Shown piece after piece: positions 10,970 to 20,248 of a DNA stretch of 64,000 bases. The notes beneath the pieces were generated by a model. It saw only the letters and a list, made by a program, of their open reading frames with translations, did not search any database and was not told the origin of the DNA. Numbering within the stretch: the first letter of the stretch is position 1; every line of letters starts with the position of its first letter. The stretch is from Enterococcus villorum. GTDB taxonomy: Bacteria > Bacillota > Bacilli > Lactobacillales > Enterococcaceae. The DNA lies in the NCBI RefSeq assembly GCF_007990225.1, contig NZ_BJWF01000001.1, forward strand, positions 124,001-188,000, read 5' to 3'. A program made the translations under genes and the position numbers.

Positions 10970-11320
10970 TCATGAAACGCTTCTTTTTGTTTCAAACAAA
11001 CTCACTATTTTAACTACGTCTTGATGAAACAAACCTTTCTTTATGATGGTTCCCACGACAAAACCCGCAGTATTTGTCAGTATGTCTCCTGCATCGAATA
11101 TTCCTAAATAAAAAACATATTGCGCAACTTCGATTAAAAAAAGACCTAGAATCACTAGCCCTAAATTTCTTTTATTTAACGCTAATATCCATCCTAATGG
11201 TATAAACATGAGTAGATTTAGCCAAACGATTATTGGATCTCCATTTATAGAGTCTGAAATAAAGAACAATGGATTGCCTTCAAATCCTCGTATTCGAATA
11301 TTTTTGAAAAGAAGTAGGTA
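10970..11320 (-). pseudogene. VanZ-family fragment lacking its N-terminus
   Basis: The frame reads into a VanZ-like C-terminal part: WLNLLMFIPLGW, then IEVAQYVFYLGIFDAGDILTNTAGFVVGT, matching the family pattern of membrane helices with a conserved E..Q and a D(I/V)LTNT motif. The frame stays open upstream to about 11320, where a TAG stop occurs; no ATG lies in this stretch, only a TTG at 11269 without an RBS. The first helix and the NLIPF-type block are missing. An ATG with AAGGA exists in another frame just upstream (about 11355), suggesting a frameshift. A translated short form from TTG cannot be excluded. Confidence 0.55.
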
Positions 11321-11595
11321 AATTTCCTTTTTCTATTTTTATCCTTTTAATGGTCATCTACTTTTCCTTGTTCTTTTTTATTAACTATAAGTACAAACGC
11401 TTTTTCGAATAATGAAGCGTATGAAAAATATTGTCTTTTTTATGTATATACGTAAAAAAAGGCAATATTTTATTTACAGTGTGGATTAAGAAAATGAAAT
11501 AAAAGGATTATTCCTTGTGTCTTCCAAGAAATAATCCATTGAATACTTTACAATTGAAATTGACAATGATAGTGCGATTGAAGAAAGATACTCAT
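11270..11595. other. Intergenic region between VanZ remnant and ebsA
   Basis: Holds the decayed 5' part of the VanZ remnant, an AT-rich inverted repeat at 11424-11471 (arms of about 18 bp, one mismatch) and the ebsA terminator at 11501-11537. No other gene seen. Confidence 0.6.
11501..11537 (-). terminator. Terminator after ebsA
   Basis: Hairpin GGATTATT-cttg / caag-AATAATCC with a single bulge on each side, followed on the minus strand by TTTTATTTCATTTT, about 60 bp beyond the ebsA stop. Confidence 0.7.
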
Positions 11596-12021
11596 TCAGT
11601 TTTCGTTTGTTTGCGTATTTAATTTTTGGATGTTTTTTTCTTCGTTTGTCTGAATATATAACAGAAAAGCCGTTTCCCCTTTCTTAGGCATAAGGTAAAG
11701 TGATGGTTCTTTTTGTCCAATATATTTTATTTTAATGCCCTTTTTCATTGGAGTCACTGAATCGATTTCTTGAAGTCGAATGACCTTATCTTTCCAAAAA
11801 GCTGCATAGCGAACTTTGATGGACTGAGTGGTTAAAATAAAAGAGCGTCTATACCCAAGAAATAAAAAGACTAAAAATAAGCCCATTATTAAATTACTTT
11901 TCCAATAAGGTCGAGTATTTTCAAGAGATAAAATCAAACTGAAAAAGAAAATGATCAAAGATAATGACCAATAGATGATCGTCTGCGCCCATTCTGGCTG
12001 CCAGCGAATTATTTTTTTCAT
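11596..12021 (-). CDS. ebsA: EbsA-family membrane protein
   Basis: EbsA of E. faecalis was named from the aggregation-substance expression region and is described as a pore-forming-type protein; its real role is poorly defined. This 141-aa protein has two transmembrane helices near the N-terminus (about residues 12-32 and 40-58), then a short PH-like beta-rich part (SFILTTQSIKVRYAAFWKDKVIRL) and a polar tail. ATG preceded by GAGG. It is divergent from the RNase H-like gene with only 75 bp between them, so both promoters overlap there (TATAAT motifs on both strands near 12042-12060). Confidence 0.75.
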   Translation of the reverse strand: MKKIIRWQPEWAQTIIYWSLSLIIFFFSLILSLENTRPYWKSNLIMGLFLVFLFLGYRRSFILTTQSIKVRYAAFWKDKVIRLQEIDSVTPMKKGIKIKYIGQKEPSLYLMPKKGETAFLLYIQTNEEKNIQKLNTQTNEN

Positions 12022-12096
12022 TCTTCAACCTCACATTTATTTTATAATGGTATAATTATAGCATAACACCATTTTTATAAAAAGGAGAGTTTCCTT

Positions 12097-12498
12097 ATGT
12101 TAAAAGTATACATTGATGCTTCTACAAAAGGCAACCCAGGACCAAGTGGTGGCGGTATATTAATTGTTCATGAAAATAAGCAAGAACAACTGTCTATCCC
12201 TCTTTCAAAAGGTTCCAATCATCAAGCAGAGTTCGAAGTCTTTTTAAAAACTTTAGAATTTCTAAAAGAAAAAGGTTTAAATAATGAAACAATTTTGTGC
12301 TATTCCGATAGTAAAGTGTTAGTATCAACTGTTGATAAAAATCATACAGAAAATAGCAGTTTCTTTTGCTACTTAGAAAAAATTAAGCAATTACTTCCCA
12401 ATTTTCATTTGTTAATTTTGCAATGGATTCCTGAAAATAAAAACAAAGGTGCAGACAATTTAGCTAGACAAGCCTTACAAAAACAATTGAAAGCATAA
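12097..12498 (+). CDS. Ribonuclease H-like protein
   Basis: Predicted nuclease of the RNase HI fold acting on RNA:DNA hybrids. The 133-aa protein has the four expected acidic residues: D7 in YIDAST, E46 in QAEFEVF, D71 in CYSDSK and D119 in GADNLARQA, plus the KGNPGPSGGG glycine loop after strand 1. The pattern is that of the short RNase H family (B. subtilis YpdQ/YpeP, Reticulocyte-type), not the full rnhA with its basic handle. AAAGGAG is 9 bp before the ATG. Neighbour ebsA is divergent. Confidence 0.85.
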   Translation: MLKVYIDASTKGNPGPSGGGILIVHENKQEQLSIPLSKGSNHQAEFEVFLKTLEFLKEKGLNNETILCYSDSKVLVSTVDKNHTENSSFFCYLEKIKQLLPNFHLLILQWIPENKNKGADNLARQALQKQLKA

Positions 12499-12500
12499 GT

Positions 12501-12536
12501 AAAAAGACTTTTCGGTTTAACCCAAAAAGTCTTTTT
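12501..12536 (+). terminator. Terminator after RNase H-like gene
   Basis: Hairpin AAAAAGACTTTT / AAAAGTCTTTTT with a 12-nt loop, directly after the stop codon. Confidence 0.8.
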
Positions 12537-12908
12537 AAAGTCTTACACACAACAAATAGTTATGCTTCAACTAATGAATGATCCTATATCTTTCGTTCCA
12601 CTTTTTTAATGCCTCAGCTGTTGATTGAATTTTTGCCTTTATGGACGACAAACGAATCCAATATCAAGAGTCTTTTTGAAGTCTTTTAAAAGTCCTTTCC
12701 TATCCTAATCTTGATTTCGTTGACTTTAGTTAAGTCTAAATGATCATATCCTCTAGTTCAACGATTATTTCCATCTGTACTACTAAATACATTACTTGAA
12801 ATCAGTGCAATCTCCACAACCTGATAATGGTCTATATACCAATCAACAACTGCTACTTTGTCCGTTGCAAATCACGATAGGGTTTTACTTTCCTCTATCT
12901 TTATAGAG
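12537..12908. other. Intergenic region with a possible decayed ORF
   Basis: No intact gene. On the minus strand a frame from about 12878 to 12686 reads TDKVAVVDWYIDHYQVVEIA, then after a single internal TGA continues TRGYDHLDLTKVNEIKIRI before a TAA. It looks protein-like and may be a gene remnant, but I recognise no family and there is no start codon with an RBS. Confidence 0.3.
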
Positions 12909-13505
12909 TTATTCTGGTTTAAGTGGTGTGGCTGCAAACAACACTTTAGCTAGAAGAGGTGTAATTACTCCTGCACCAATTGCTTCAGGAATCCCATTAA
13001 TAGCTGCCACTCCTGCTAATGTTTTAAATAAAAGCGATGCATCTACTCCATAAGCGCTGGCAGTCGCACCGGTATAAAATAAACCCATAAATCCTAAAAC
13101 AAGGATAGTATTAACCAATGAACCAAGGACTCCTGCAAGGACAGATCCCACAACCACCGAGTGATAACGACGATAAAGAAAATGAAACACAATACCTGCC
13201 ACCAAACCGACTAATACACGTGGCACAACAGAGATGATCGGATTTGTAAAGACCAAGGTATCAAATGGTGTGGTTGGCATAGCATAAGCTCTAATGATCG
13301 TCGCAATCCCCCAAAACAATCCGATCACCATTCCATCTTTTGGTCCTAAAACAACAGCTGCTACAATAACAGTGATGTGAATAATAGTCAAACTAATAAA
13401 CCCTAGCGGTATAAATCCCAACCATGGCACCATTGCTTGAACAATGATAATGGCTAATAAAATAGCTCGAAGTACTAAGCGAAAAGTTTTATTTTTACTA
13501 TTCAT
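12909..13505 (-). CDS. ECF transporter substrate-binding (S) component
   Basis: Membrane S component that captures a vitamin and docks on the shared EcfT/EcfA module encoded elsewhere. The 198-aa protein has about six helices with the LGFIPLGFISLTIIHITVIVAAVVLGPKDG block (about residues 28-57), typical of the ECF_trnsprt family that includes PanT-like proteins. I lean to pantothenate or another small vitamin, but the substrate is not readable. AAAGGAGG is 7 bp before the ATG. Single gene; no known riboswitch recognised in the 200-bp leader. Confidence 0.82.
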   Translation of the reverse strand: MNSKNKTFRLVLRAILLAIIIVQAMVPWLGFIPLGFISLTIIHITVIVAAVVLGPKDGMVIGLFWGIATIIRAYAMPTTPFDTLVFTNPIISVVPRVLVGLVAGIVFHFLYRRYHSVVVGSVLAGVLGSLVNTILVLGFMGLFYTGATASAYGVDASLLFKTLAGVAAINGIPEAIGAGVITPLLAKVLFAATPLKPE

Positions 13506-13702
13506 TTTAACGCCTCCTTTTATATTAATCGTAAAAGGTTTTAGCTGTTTGTCAACTAATCACTACCACATACAAAAAAACTCCTACAATAATCAATGAT
13601 TGAAACATACTCCCCTCTACCTTGGTCATCCTCTAAACTCATTGATAGTATTCACTTTACTTCCTAAAGTTTTGCTTACTTTCTAAACAATCGTTAGTGC
13701 TC
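13506..13702. other. Leader region of the ECF S-component gene
   Basis: About 200 bp between the alaS terminator and the S-component start. It has a purine-rich block (GAGGATGACCAAGGTAGAGG on the minus strand, 13608-13630) followed by a T run at about 13575, but I could not fold it into a known vitamin riboswitch (not the THF or TPP consensus). No gene seen. Confidence 0.4.
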
Positions 13703-13759
13703 AAAAAAACCGAAATTTTCGAAAGACTGGAAAATCCATTTTCCGAAAATTTCGGTTTT
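13703..13759 (-). terminator. Terminator downstream of alaS
   Basis: Nested hairpin: outer arms AAAACCGAAATTTTCG / CGAAAATTTCGGTTTT, loop containing a second hairpin GGAAAATGGATTTTCC, and a seven-T run on the minus strand. It lies about 100 bp past the alaS stop. Confidence 0.85.
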
Positions 13760-13863
13760 ACTTTGACTAAATCACTAAAAGTCATTTACTGTCTTCTTTG
13801 AGAAAATAAACGCCAGAGAAGGCCAAACTTTCTATGATCCGTTCTCATTAACAATAAAATGAG

Positions 13864-16506
13864 TTATTGATTTTCTAGCCAAGTTTTTGCTTCTGCTAAA
13901 GCATCAGAAATACCTGCAGGATTTTTTCCGCCTGCTTGAGCCATATCAGGACGACCGCCACCGCCGCCACCTACTTTTGGCGCAATTGCTTTGATCAAAT
14001 CACCTGCTTTTAAGCCTGACTCATTGGCTTCTTTTGTCATAGCAGCCAATAAATTAACTTTTCCTTCTTGATCATTTGCCAAAACAAGGATATCAGAAAT
14101 AGCTTTTTGTTTCCATTGGTCTGCTAATTGACGTAATTGATTCATATCTTTTACTTTTACCTGTGCAGTAATGATTGTTTTTCCATTCACAGTTTCAATA
14201 TTTTTGAAAACATCACCTGCTTGTTGGTTCGCCAATTTACTTGCTAACTGTTCGTTTTCTTTTTGTAAATCTTTTAACTGTTGTTGCAATTGTTCTGCTT
14301 TGGCTACAACCTCTTTTAATTGAGGTGATTTGACGATTGTTGCGACTTCTTTTAACTGCTTTTCTTCTGCTTCTAGTAATTCATAAGCTTCTTTACTTGT
14401 TACTGCTTCAATACGTCTTACACCGGCGCCAATACCAGATTCAGAGACAATTTTGAAGATACCGATATTTTCAGTATTGGAAACATGTGTACCTCCACAT
14501 AACTCAATTGACCAGCCACCTACATTGACTACACGGACTTCATGTCCATATTTTTCGCCGAATAAAGCCATCGCTCCCATGTTTTTAGCTGTATCAATGT
14601 CTGTCTCGACCGTTTCAACTGGAATAGCTTCCCAAATTTTTTCATTGACGATTCTTTCCATCTTTGCTAGTTCATCACTTGTAATTTGACCAAAATGAGT
14701 AAAGTCAAAACGTAAGTGTCCAGGAGCAACTAAGGATCCTGCTTGATTGGCATGCTCTCCTAGTACTTCTTTTAATGCTTTGTGTAATAAATGAGTTGCG
14801 GTGTGATTCTTAATGATTCGATTTCTCATGGGTACATCAATTAATAAATGGTAAGTTTCACCTTCTTTAATAGTAGAAAGAAGTTCAACTGTATGCATGA
14901 ATTGTCCGTTTGGTGCTTTTTGTACATCGATCACATTTGCAACGGTTTCCCCAGAAGAATCAATTATCCAACCTTGATCAGCCACTTGTCCTCCCATTTC
15001 AGCGTAAAAAGGTGTTTGGTCAAAGATCAATTGTGCTTGTCCTTGCGCTAATTCACTAACTAGTTCTTCTTCTTTAACGATCACTAGTAGCTCACTATCT
15101 GATTCCACATGATCATAACCGATAAATTTACTTTCAACCTTGATATCTGTTAATAACGCAGATTGAACGCTCATGGATTTTTCTGTACTACGCGCAGAAC
15201 GAGCGCGTTGTCTTTGTGCTTCCATTTCTTTTTCAAAGCCTGCATGATCCACACTTAAGCCTTCATCCTCGGCTACTTCCTCAGTTAATTCTACTGGGAA
15301 ACCATAAGTGTCATATAATTTAAAAATATCTTTACCAGAAAGAGTTGTTCCATTGGCTTTTTTGACTTCCGCAATCACTTGATTCAAGATTTCTAAACCT
15401 TCATTGATTGTTTCATTAAATCGTTCTTCTTCCGTACGAACCACTTTCTCAATAAATTCTTTTTGTTGAAGAACTTCTGGATAGTAACTAACCATGATTT
15501 CGCCAACGACGGAAACAAGCTCATATAAGAAAGCTTTTTCAATTCCTAATTTCTTACCATGCATCACTGCTCGGCGTAATAAACGACGAAGAACATATCC
15601 ACGTCCTTCATTTGAAGGAAGTGCCCCATCACCGATTGCAAAAGATAAAGCACGAATATGATCAGCAATAACTTTATAAGAAATATCAGTGGTTGGATTT
15701 TCGCCATATTTCACTTGGTTGCTTAGTTTTTCTACTGCATGGATAATTGGTAAAAATAAGTCCGTTTCAAAGTTGGTTGGTGCATCTTGAACGATTGAAA
15801 CCATTCGTTCAAGTCCCATGCCCGTATCAATATTTTTATGAGGAAGAGGTTCAAACGTGTTATCTGGTTTATGATTAAATTCAGAGAAAACAAGATTCCA
15901 AATTTCTAAGTATCTTTCATTTTCTCCACCAGGATAATTTTCTGGATCATCTTCTGCTACATCGTTATATGCTTCTCCACGATCATAAAAGATTTCAGTA
16001 TCCGGACCACAAGGACCAGCACCGATATCCCAAAAATTGTCTTCAACATCCACGATATGATCAAGCGGTAGGCCGACTTCTTCGTGCCAGATGCGTTTTG
16101 CCTCAGTATCTTTTGGATAGACTGTCACATATAATTTTTCAGGGTCAAAAGCCATCCACTCAGGACTTGTTAAAAATTCCCATGCCCAATGAATCGCTTC
16201 TTTTTTGAAATAATCCCCGATAGAAAAATTTCCTAACATTTCAAACATCGTGTGATGGCGTGCTGTTTTCCCAACATTTTCAATATCGTTTGTACGAATT
16301 GATTTTTGCGCATTCGTAATTCTTGGATTTTCTGGCACAACTGAACCATCAAAATATTTTTTTAGCGTTGCTACGCCTGAATTGATCCATAATAGTGTTG
16401 GGTCGTTGACTGGAACCAATGAAGCACTAGGCTCAATTGTGTGGCCTTTTGTTTGAAAGAAATCTAAAAACATTTGTCGAACTTGTGCACTGCTTAATTG
16501 TTTCAT
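13864..16506 (-). CDS. alaS: Alanyl-tRNA synthetase
   Basis: Charges tRNA-Ala and edits mischarged Ser/Gly. The 880-aa protein has the class II core ([35 protein letters not shown]), the editing domain with [11 protein letters not shown] and the Zn-type CGGTHVSNT motif, and the C-terminal glycine-rich segment [15 protein letters not shown]. The open frame extends 25 codons further upstream into the T-box leader; the real start is the ATG at 16506 ([11 protein letters not shown]) with AGAAGG upstream. Regulated by tRNA-Ala through the T-box. Single-gene unit with its own terminator. Confidence 0.97.
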   Translation of the reverse strand: MKQLSSAQVRQMFLDFFQTKGHTIEPSASLVPVNDPTLLWINSGVATLKKYFDGSVVPENPRITNAQKSIRTNDIENVGKTARHHTMFEMLGNFSIGDYFKKEAIHWAWEFLTSPEWMAFDPEKLYVTVYPKDTEAKRIWHEEVGLPLDHIVDVEDNFWDIGAGPCGPDTEIFYDRGEAYNDVAEDDPENYPGGENERYLEIWNLVFSEFNHKPDNTFEPLPHKNIDTGMGLERMVSIVQDAPTNFETDLFLPIIHAVEKLSNQVKYGENPTTDISYKVIADHIRALSFAIGDGALPSNEGRGYVLRRLLRRAVMHGKKLGIEKAFLYELVSVVGEIMVSYYPEVLQQKEFIEKVVRTEEERFNETINEGLEILNQVIAEVKKANGTTLSGKDIFKLYDTYGFPVELTEEVAEDEGLSVDHAGFEKEMEAQRQRARSARSTEKSMSVQSALLTDIKVESKFIGYDHVESDSELLVIVKEEELVSELAQGQAQLIFDQTPFYAEMGGQVADQGWIIDSSGETVANVIDVQKAPNGQFMHTVELLSTIKEGETYHLLIDVPMRNRIIKNHTATHLLHKALKEVLGEHANQAGSLVAPGHLRFDFTHFGQITSDELAKMERIVNEKIWEAIPVETVETDIDTAKNMGAMALFGEKYGHEVRVVNVGGWSIELCGGTHVSNTENIGIFKIVSESGIGAGVRRIEAVTSKEAYELLEAEEKQLKEVATIVKSPQLKEVVAKAEQLQQQLKDLQKENEQLASKLANQQAGDVFKNIETVNGKTIITAQVKVKDMNQLRQLADQWKQKAISDILVLANDQEGKVNLLAAMTKEANESGLKAGDLIKAIAPKVGGGGGGRPDMAQAGGKNPAGISDALAEAKTWLENQ

Positions 16507-16529
16507 TTTATTACCTTCTTTCTTTAATT

Positions 16530-16756
16530 TAAACGACAAAAAAACACCCTTACAGCCAAGGACGAAAACTCGCGGTACCACCTTGGTTGCAATGATGTTC
16601 GATCATTACCTCTTAAACTCGATAACGCTGAGTTGCGTTGATATTTCTATCAAATAAAAAGGGAGCAATTTGATGTTTAGACTATTCTTTTTTCAGCCTA
16701 GAAAGAATTTTCTGTCAGTCTTACACAAGCAAACCATATCCTTTTCGTACTTCACA
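16530..16756 (-). promoter_or_regulatory. T-box leader of alaS
   Basis: The minus strand carries the T-box core AAGGTGGTACCGCG at 16571-16584, whose TGGTACC bulge pairs with the uncharged tRNA acceptor end. The antiterminator is mutually exclusive with a terminator formed by CAACCAAGG and CCTTGGCTG followed by TTTTTT (about 16540-16590). A GCT at 16695-16697 on the 3' side of stem I, followed by GAAAA, is a plausible alanine specifier codon. Its position in front of alaS fits established T-box logic: uncharged tRNA-Ala allows read-through. Confidence 0.93.
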
Positions 16757-16785
16757 AGTATACGTATTCTATTTTGTTCTGTCAA
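16757..16785 (-). promoter_or_regulatory. Promoter of the alaS T-box transcript
   Basis: TTGACA (16780-16785) and TATACT (16757-16762) on the minus strand with an exact 17-bp spacer. Confidence 0.88.
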
Positions 16786-16876
16786 TAACCCTTGATCGTT
16801 TTCTTTTGGTTCTATCATTATTTCTTTTTCTTTGATATGCTTTTTTTATGTAAAGAAGAAGAAAGGAGCACGAACA

Positions 16877-17305
16877 ATGAATGTGCATTTTGGATCCCAA
16901 AAATGGATTAGTGGCGCAAGTTTTTATTTACGATACCAAGTATTTGTTCTGGAGCAAGGAATCCTGCCTGAATTGGAATTTGACGAAACAGATGCGGTCT
17001 ATTCTTACTTTCTTTTAATGGATGATCTCAAACCAGTTGCTACTTTGCGTTATCAAAAAAAGTCTGCCACTTGTTTCCAACCAGATCGTTTTTGCGTGGC
17101 TAAAGAATATCGTCACCAAGGTTTTGGCAGCAAGTTATTGGCCTTAGCTGAGAAAAAAGCACAACAAGAAGGTTATCTAGAAAGTTATCTGGTAGCCGAA
17201 ATGTCTGCCACTGAATTTTACATCAAACAAGGCTATTTGATTTGTACAACACCGTTCCTTGAAGACGGCATTTCCTGCGTAGGAATGAAGAAAATATTGA
17301 TTTAA
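16877..17305 (+). CDS. GNAT family N-acetyltransferase
   Basis: Predicted acetyl-CoA dependent acetyltransferase of unknown substrate. The 142-aa protein has the acetyl-CoA loop VAKEYRHQGFGSKLL (about residues 74-88) and the FYIKQGY end motif (about 115), resembling ElaA/YjcF-type small GNATs. The frame opens upstream at 16832, but GAAAGGAG sits 8 bp before the ATG at 16877 and MNVHFG is a natural start. The stop codon is followed without gap by the first of two structured repeats. Confidence 0.85.
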   Translation: MNVHFGSQKWISGASFYLRYQVFVLEQGILPELEFDETDAVYSYFLLMDDLKPVATLRYQKKSATCFQPDRFCVAKEYRHQGFGSKLLALAEKKAQQEGYLESYLVAEMSATEFYIKQGYLICTTPFLEDGISCVGMKKILI

Positions 17306-17424
17306 GAGGTTGTGAAAAGGCTGTCCTGCATCAAGCAATAAGAACGAACAGAGAAAAACAGCTTCTCATGTTTTTCCTCTGTTTGGGCTTATTGCCGCAG
17401 ATGCAAGCCTTTGAACACCGTTTA
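17306..17424 (+). repeat. Structured intergenic repeat, copy 1
   Basis: About 119 bp starting GAGGTTGTGAAAAGGCTG and ending TTTGAACACCGTTT. It can fold on itself: AAGGCT pairs with AGCCTT, TGCATC with GATGCA, CAATAAG with CTTATTG, and ACAGAG with CTCTGT around an AGCTTCTCATG loop. Starts directly after the GNAT stop codon. Related to copies at 17431 and 48151. Small non-coding palindromic repeats of this size are known in enterococci (EFAR-type elements in E. faecalis); I cannot tell if this is the same family. Confidence 0.85.
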
Positions 17425-17430
17425 CGCCAA

Positions 17431-17548
17431 GAGGTTGTGAGCAGCATGGTCTGCTTCAAGAATTAAGCCTAAAAATGTGAAAATAGCTCCTCATATTTTT
17501 GCATTTTTAGGCTTAATTCCGCAGAAGCAATGCTGGGAACACCGTTTA
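17431..17548 (+). repeat. Structured intergenic repeat, copy 2
   Basis: Same flank boxes as copy 1 (GAGGTTGTGA at the left, GGGAACACCGTTT at the right) and the same orientation, six bp after it. The inner stem differs in sequence but still pairs: CAGCAT with ATGCTG, TGCTTC with GAAGCA, AATTAAGCCTAAAAATG with its complement. The loop AGCTCCTCATATTTT matches the copy 1 loop. The paired changes indicate the fold is what is kept. Confidence 0.85.
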
Positions 17549-17558
17549 AACATATTTA

Positions 17559-17601
17559 AAGTGTGGGTCAAAAAGTATTCTTTACTTTTTGCCCCACACT
17601 C
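17559..17601 (-). terminator. Terminator after the RNA helicase gene
   Basis: Hairpin AGTGTGGG(T/G)CAAAAAGT / ACTTTTTGCCCCACACT with a short loop, followed on the minus strand by TTTAAATATG, about 50 bp beyond the helicase stop. Confidence 0.75.
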
Positions 17602-17648
17602 TTGTATGTTATATCGAACAGAACTTTATGACTTTTTACTTAGTTCCA

Positions 17649-18998
17649 CTACTTATTTGAATTTTTTTTATTTTTTCTAGCGGTCCTTGTTTGTTGTCTA
17701 CGTTCTAACTTACGTTCTTTTTTATTCTTTTCAGCAATTGCCCAATCGATTTTCTTTTTATAACCGGGTTTAATTTTTTTCTTTTTCTTTTTCACTAAAC
17801 CAATTAATGTAGGATCTAACGTATCTTTTGATTTTTCACGTTTAGTACGACGGTTACGATCGTAAGTTTTTACGATCTCATCATTTTTAATTTCCATCGG
17901 TTCAAAAGTAACACCGATTTTTTCAATACTGTCAATAGCTTGTTCATCATTTGGTGAATATAAAGTGATAGCCGTTCCTTTAAGACCACTACGCCCTGTA
18001 CGCCCCACACGATGAATAAAGAAATCTAGATCATCTGGTACTTCTGCATTGATGACATGAGAAACGCCTTCAATATCGATCCCACGTGCCGCTAAATCAG
18101 TTGCGACAACATATTGGTATTCTAAGTTTTGTACTTGTCGCATCACGCGTTTTCTCTCTCTTGGTGTAATGTCTCCATGAATTTTCGCCACTTTTAGGCC
18201 TTGATTTTTCAAGTAATCAGCAATCTCATCGACATGTTGTTTGGTATTTGCAAATACGATGGCTAGGTATGGATGACCAATCGTTAAAAGTTGATAAATC
18301 ATCCGATTTTTGTCTTTCCCTTTAGTAGAAATCAACCAATTTTCAATGTCTTCAGAAATCACCGCTTTGGGTTTGATTTCTTCAATAATTGGATTTTCCA
18401 TATATTTACGTAAAAATGGACGCAATTTCTCTGGAATAGTCGCTGAAAAAACAAGGAATTGTAATTTTTCAGGTAGACGACTAGCAATCTGATCAACTTC
18501 ATTTAAAAATCCCATGTCTAGTGTCATATCTGCTTCATCAACAACAAAGGCAAAAGCAGTGTGGATTTTTAATGCTTGTTCATTCATCATATCTAGAATT
18601 CTTCCAGGAGTTCCTACGACAATGTGTGGTTGTTGATGATTTAATCGGTTTAACTGACGTTGTTTATCTGTTCCACCAACGAAATTTGTTACCCTTATTT
18701 CAGGAGTTGAAAATTTGGCGATTTGGTTAGCAGCTTCATAAATCTGCGTAGCCAATTCACGACTAGGGGCAGTAATAACGACCTGTACTTCCGCTTTTTC
18801 TGCATTTATTTTTTGGAATAAAGGCAATAAAAATGTGTGTGTTTTACCAGAACCAGTTTGTGATTGACCAATAATATTTTTTCCTTTTGCAATCAAAGGG
18901 ATCAATCGTTCTTGCACTTCAGTGGGTTGATTAAACCCTTTTTCCATTAAGGCTTCATTGATATATGGTTTAAAATTGAATTGTTCAAAATTACTCAT
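17649..18998 (-). CDS. cshB: DEAD-box RNA helicase, CshB type
   Basis: ATP-dependent RNA helicase thought to act in ribosome assembly, mRNA turnover and cold adaptation. The 449-aa protein shows all core motifs: Q motif (GFNQPTEVQ, about 21), GSGKT (about 49), PSRELA, GTPGRILD, VDEAD (about 155), SAT (about 187), and HRVGRTGRSG (about 330). The C-terminus is a very basic lysine-rich tail (about 380-449), as in B. subtilis CshB. RBS GAGGTG. Single gene with terminator. Assignment to CshB over CshA rests on the short length and basic tail. Confidence 0.88.
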   Translation of the reverse strand: MSNFEQFNFKPYINEALMEKGFNQPTEVQERLIPLIAKGKNIIGQSQTGSGKTHTFLLPLFQKINAEKAEVQVVITAPSRELATQIYEAANQIAKFSTPEIRVTNFVGGTDKQRQLNRLNHQQPHIVVGTPGRILDMMNEQALKIHTAFAFVVDEADMTLDMGFLNEVDQIASRLPEKLQFLVFSATIPEKLRPFLRKYMENPIIEEIKPKAVISEDIENWLISTKGKDKNRMIYQLLTIGHPYLAIVFANTKQHVDEIADYLKNQGLKVAKIHGDITPRERKRVMRQVQNLEYQYVVATDLAARGIDIEGVSHVINAEVPDDLDFFIHRVGRTGRSGLKGTAITLYSPNDEQAIDSIEKIGVTFEPMEIKNDEIVKTYDRNRRTKREKSKDTLDPTLIGLVKKKKKKIKPGYKKKIDWAIAEKNKKERKLERRQQTRTARKNKKNSNK

Positions 18999-19114
18999 TT
19001 AGGCACCTCTTCTCTTTCTTTGTTACACGACTTTCGCATTATACCACATACTAGAGCAATTTGCTTGCGCCATTTTACAAGAAATTCGTTTTACAGACTA
19101 TTCATTGTCATTTT

Positions 19115-20248
19115 TCACTTTAATCGTACTGATTGTATGGGTATGGCTAGCTTTTTCATAAAACAAAACTCATTTTTTCGAAGAAAGGACAAAATGATGT
19201 TCAAGACAAAAATAAATTGAGCAAAAGAGATACCCAAAATAACGAAAATACCGCTAACTTGTAAGATGCCAGTCGTATGATTTGTTACTTGTTGTAGCAT
19301 CTGATTAAGCCAACCTAACCCATAAAACAAAAAATAAAGATAGCCGTATCTAATAACTAAAGCTTTAAATGAAAGACGCTCTCTATTTTCTTGAATCACG
19401 CGGATACGCACGATTTTCTTACCTAGCGTCAATCCATTCGTTAAATAAGGAACGATCATAAAATAAAGAATGACTTCAAGAAAGATCCACCAACTACTAG
19501 AAGTAATATCATCGACACTTAACGTTAATTGAAGAGATAGCGCAATAAAAAATGTGAGAACGGATAAAAAACTCCAATCAATGAGATAGGCAACCGCTCT
19601 TCTAGTCAAAGAGACTGTTTTTCCTCTTTCATAAGAAACTTCGTCCATACGTGCTCTTGTTGGCAACATAAAAGTGAAAATTGGTGTCATGATAAATCCT
19701 AATGTTCCTCCAATCGTATTGGTCAACAGATCATTTACATCAAACAATCGATAAGGTCTAGGATAAATAAAATATAGACCACTTAATTGTGTCAACTCAA
19801 AAAATAATGAAAGACAAAAACTGGCAATGATCGTTTTAACAAATGACAGACGAAAATAATATCTTAAATAGATACCAAAAGGGAAAAGAAGTAAAACATT
19901 AAAGACTGGTTCTAAAAACACACTTTGCCTCATTGCAGGTAAATACGTACTTGGTTCAGATAAAACAAGAACAGTATTTCTTCGGAAATTTTCCCACGAA
20001 GCAAATAAATGCCACTCTATTTTTGGCCCTGTCATTTGTGCGACCACTTCTTTTGGTGGTAACGGTAAAATGACTAAAAAATAGGCGCACAATAGATAAA
20101 ATACAAATGAATACAGAATAACGGCTCTTGATATAATGAATGTGCCATATTTACGATATTCATAAACAAAAAAAATAGTAGAAATGGCTAATGCTAAAAA
20201 TGGAAAAACGACAATAGCAAAGCGAATCGGTTCCATATAACTACTCAT
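19115..20248 (-). CDS. VanZ-RDD fusion membrane protein
   Basis: Membrane protein of unknown role. The first about 200 residues form a VanZ-like domain: five hydrophobic segments, FNVLLLFPFGIYL (about 115), ELTQLSGLYF and the DVNDLLTNTIGGTLG motif (about 170-185). The rest is an RDD domain: VSLTRRAVAYLIDW (about 210) with its R-D-D pattern, NGLTLGKKIVRIRV (about 268) and two to three helices. VanZ proteins are linked to teicoplanin/lipoglycopeptide tolerance, RDD to ion or compatible solute transport; the fusion's function is not known to me. AAAGGAGG precedes the ATG. Confidence 0.85.
   Translation of the reverse strand: MSSYMEPIRFAIVVFPFLALAISTIFFVYEYRKYGTFIISRAVILYSFVFYLLCAYFLVILPLPPKEVVAQMTGPKIEWHLFASWENFRRNTVLVLSEPSTYLPAMRQSVFLEPVFNVLLLFPFGIYLRYYFRLSFVKTIIASFCLSLFFELTQLSGLYFIYPRPYRLFDVNDLLTNTIGGTLGFIMTPIFTFMLPTRARMDEVSYERGKTVSLTRRAVAYLIDWSFLSVLTFFIALSLQLTLSVDDITSSSWWIFLEVILYFMIVPYLTNGLTLGKKIVRIRVIQENRERLSFKALVIRYGYLYFLFYGLGWLNQMLQQVTNHTTGILQVSGIFVILGISFAQFIFVLNIILSFLRKNEFCFMKKLAIPIQSVRLK

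Noticed and set aside
11424-11471. AT-rich inverted repeat that could be a mobile-element end
   Set aside because: No matching partner, target duplication or transposase nearby; best read as weak terminator-like hairpin.
13561-13640. Possible vitamin riboswitch before the ECF S component
   Set aside because: Tested by eye against THF, TPP, FMN and preQ1 consensus blocks; none fits.
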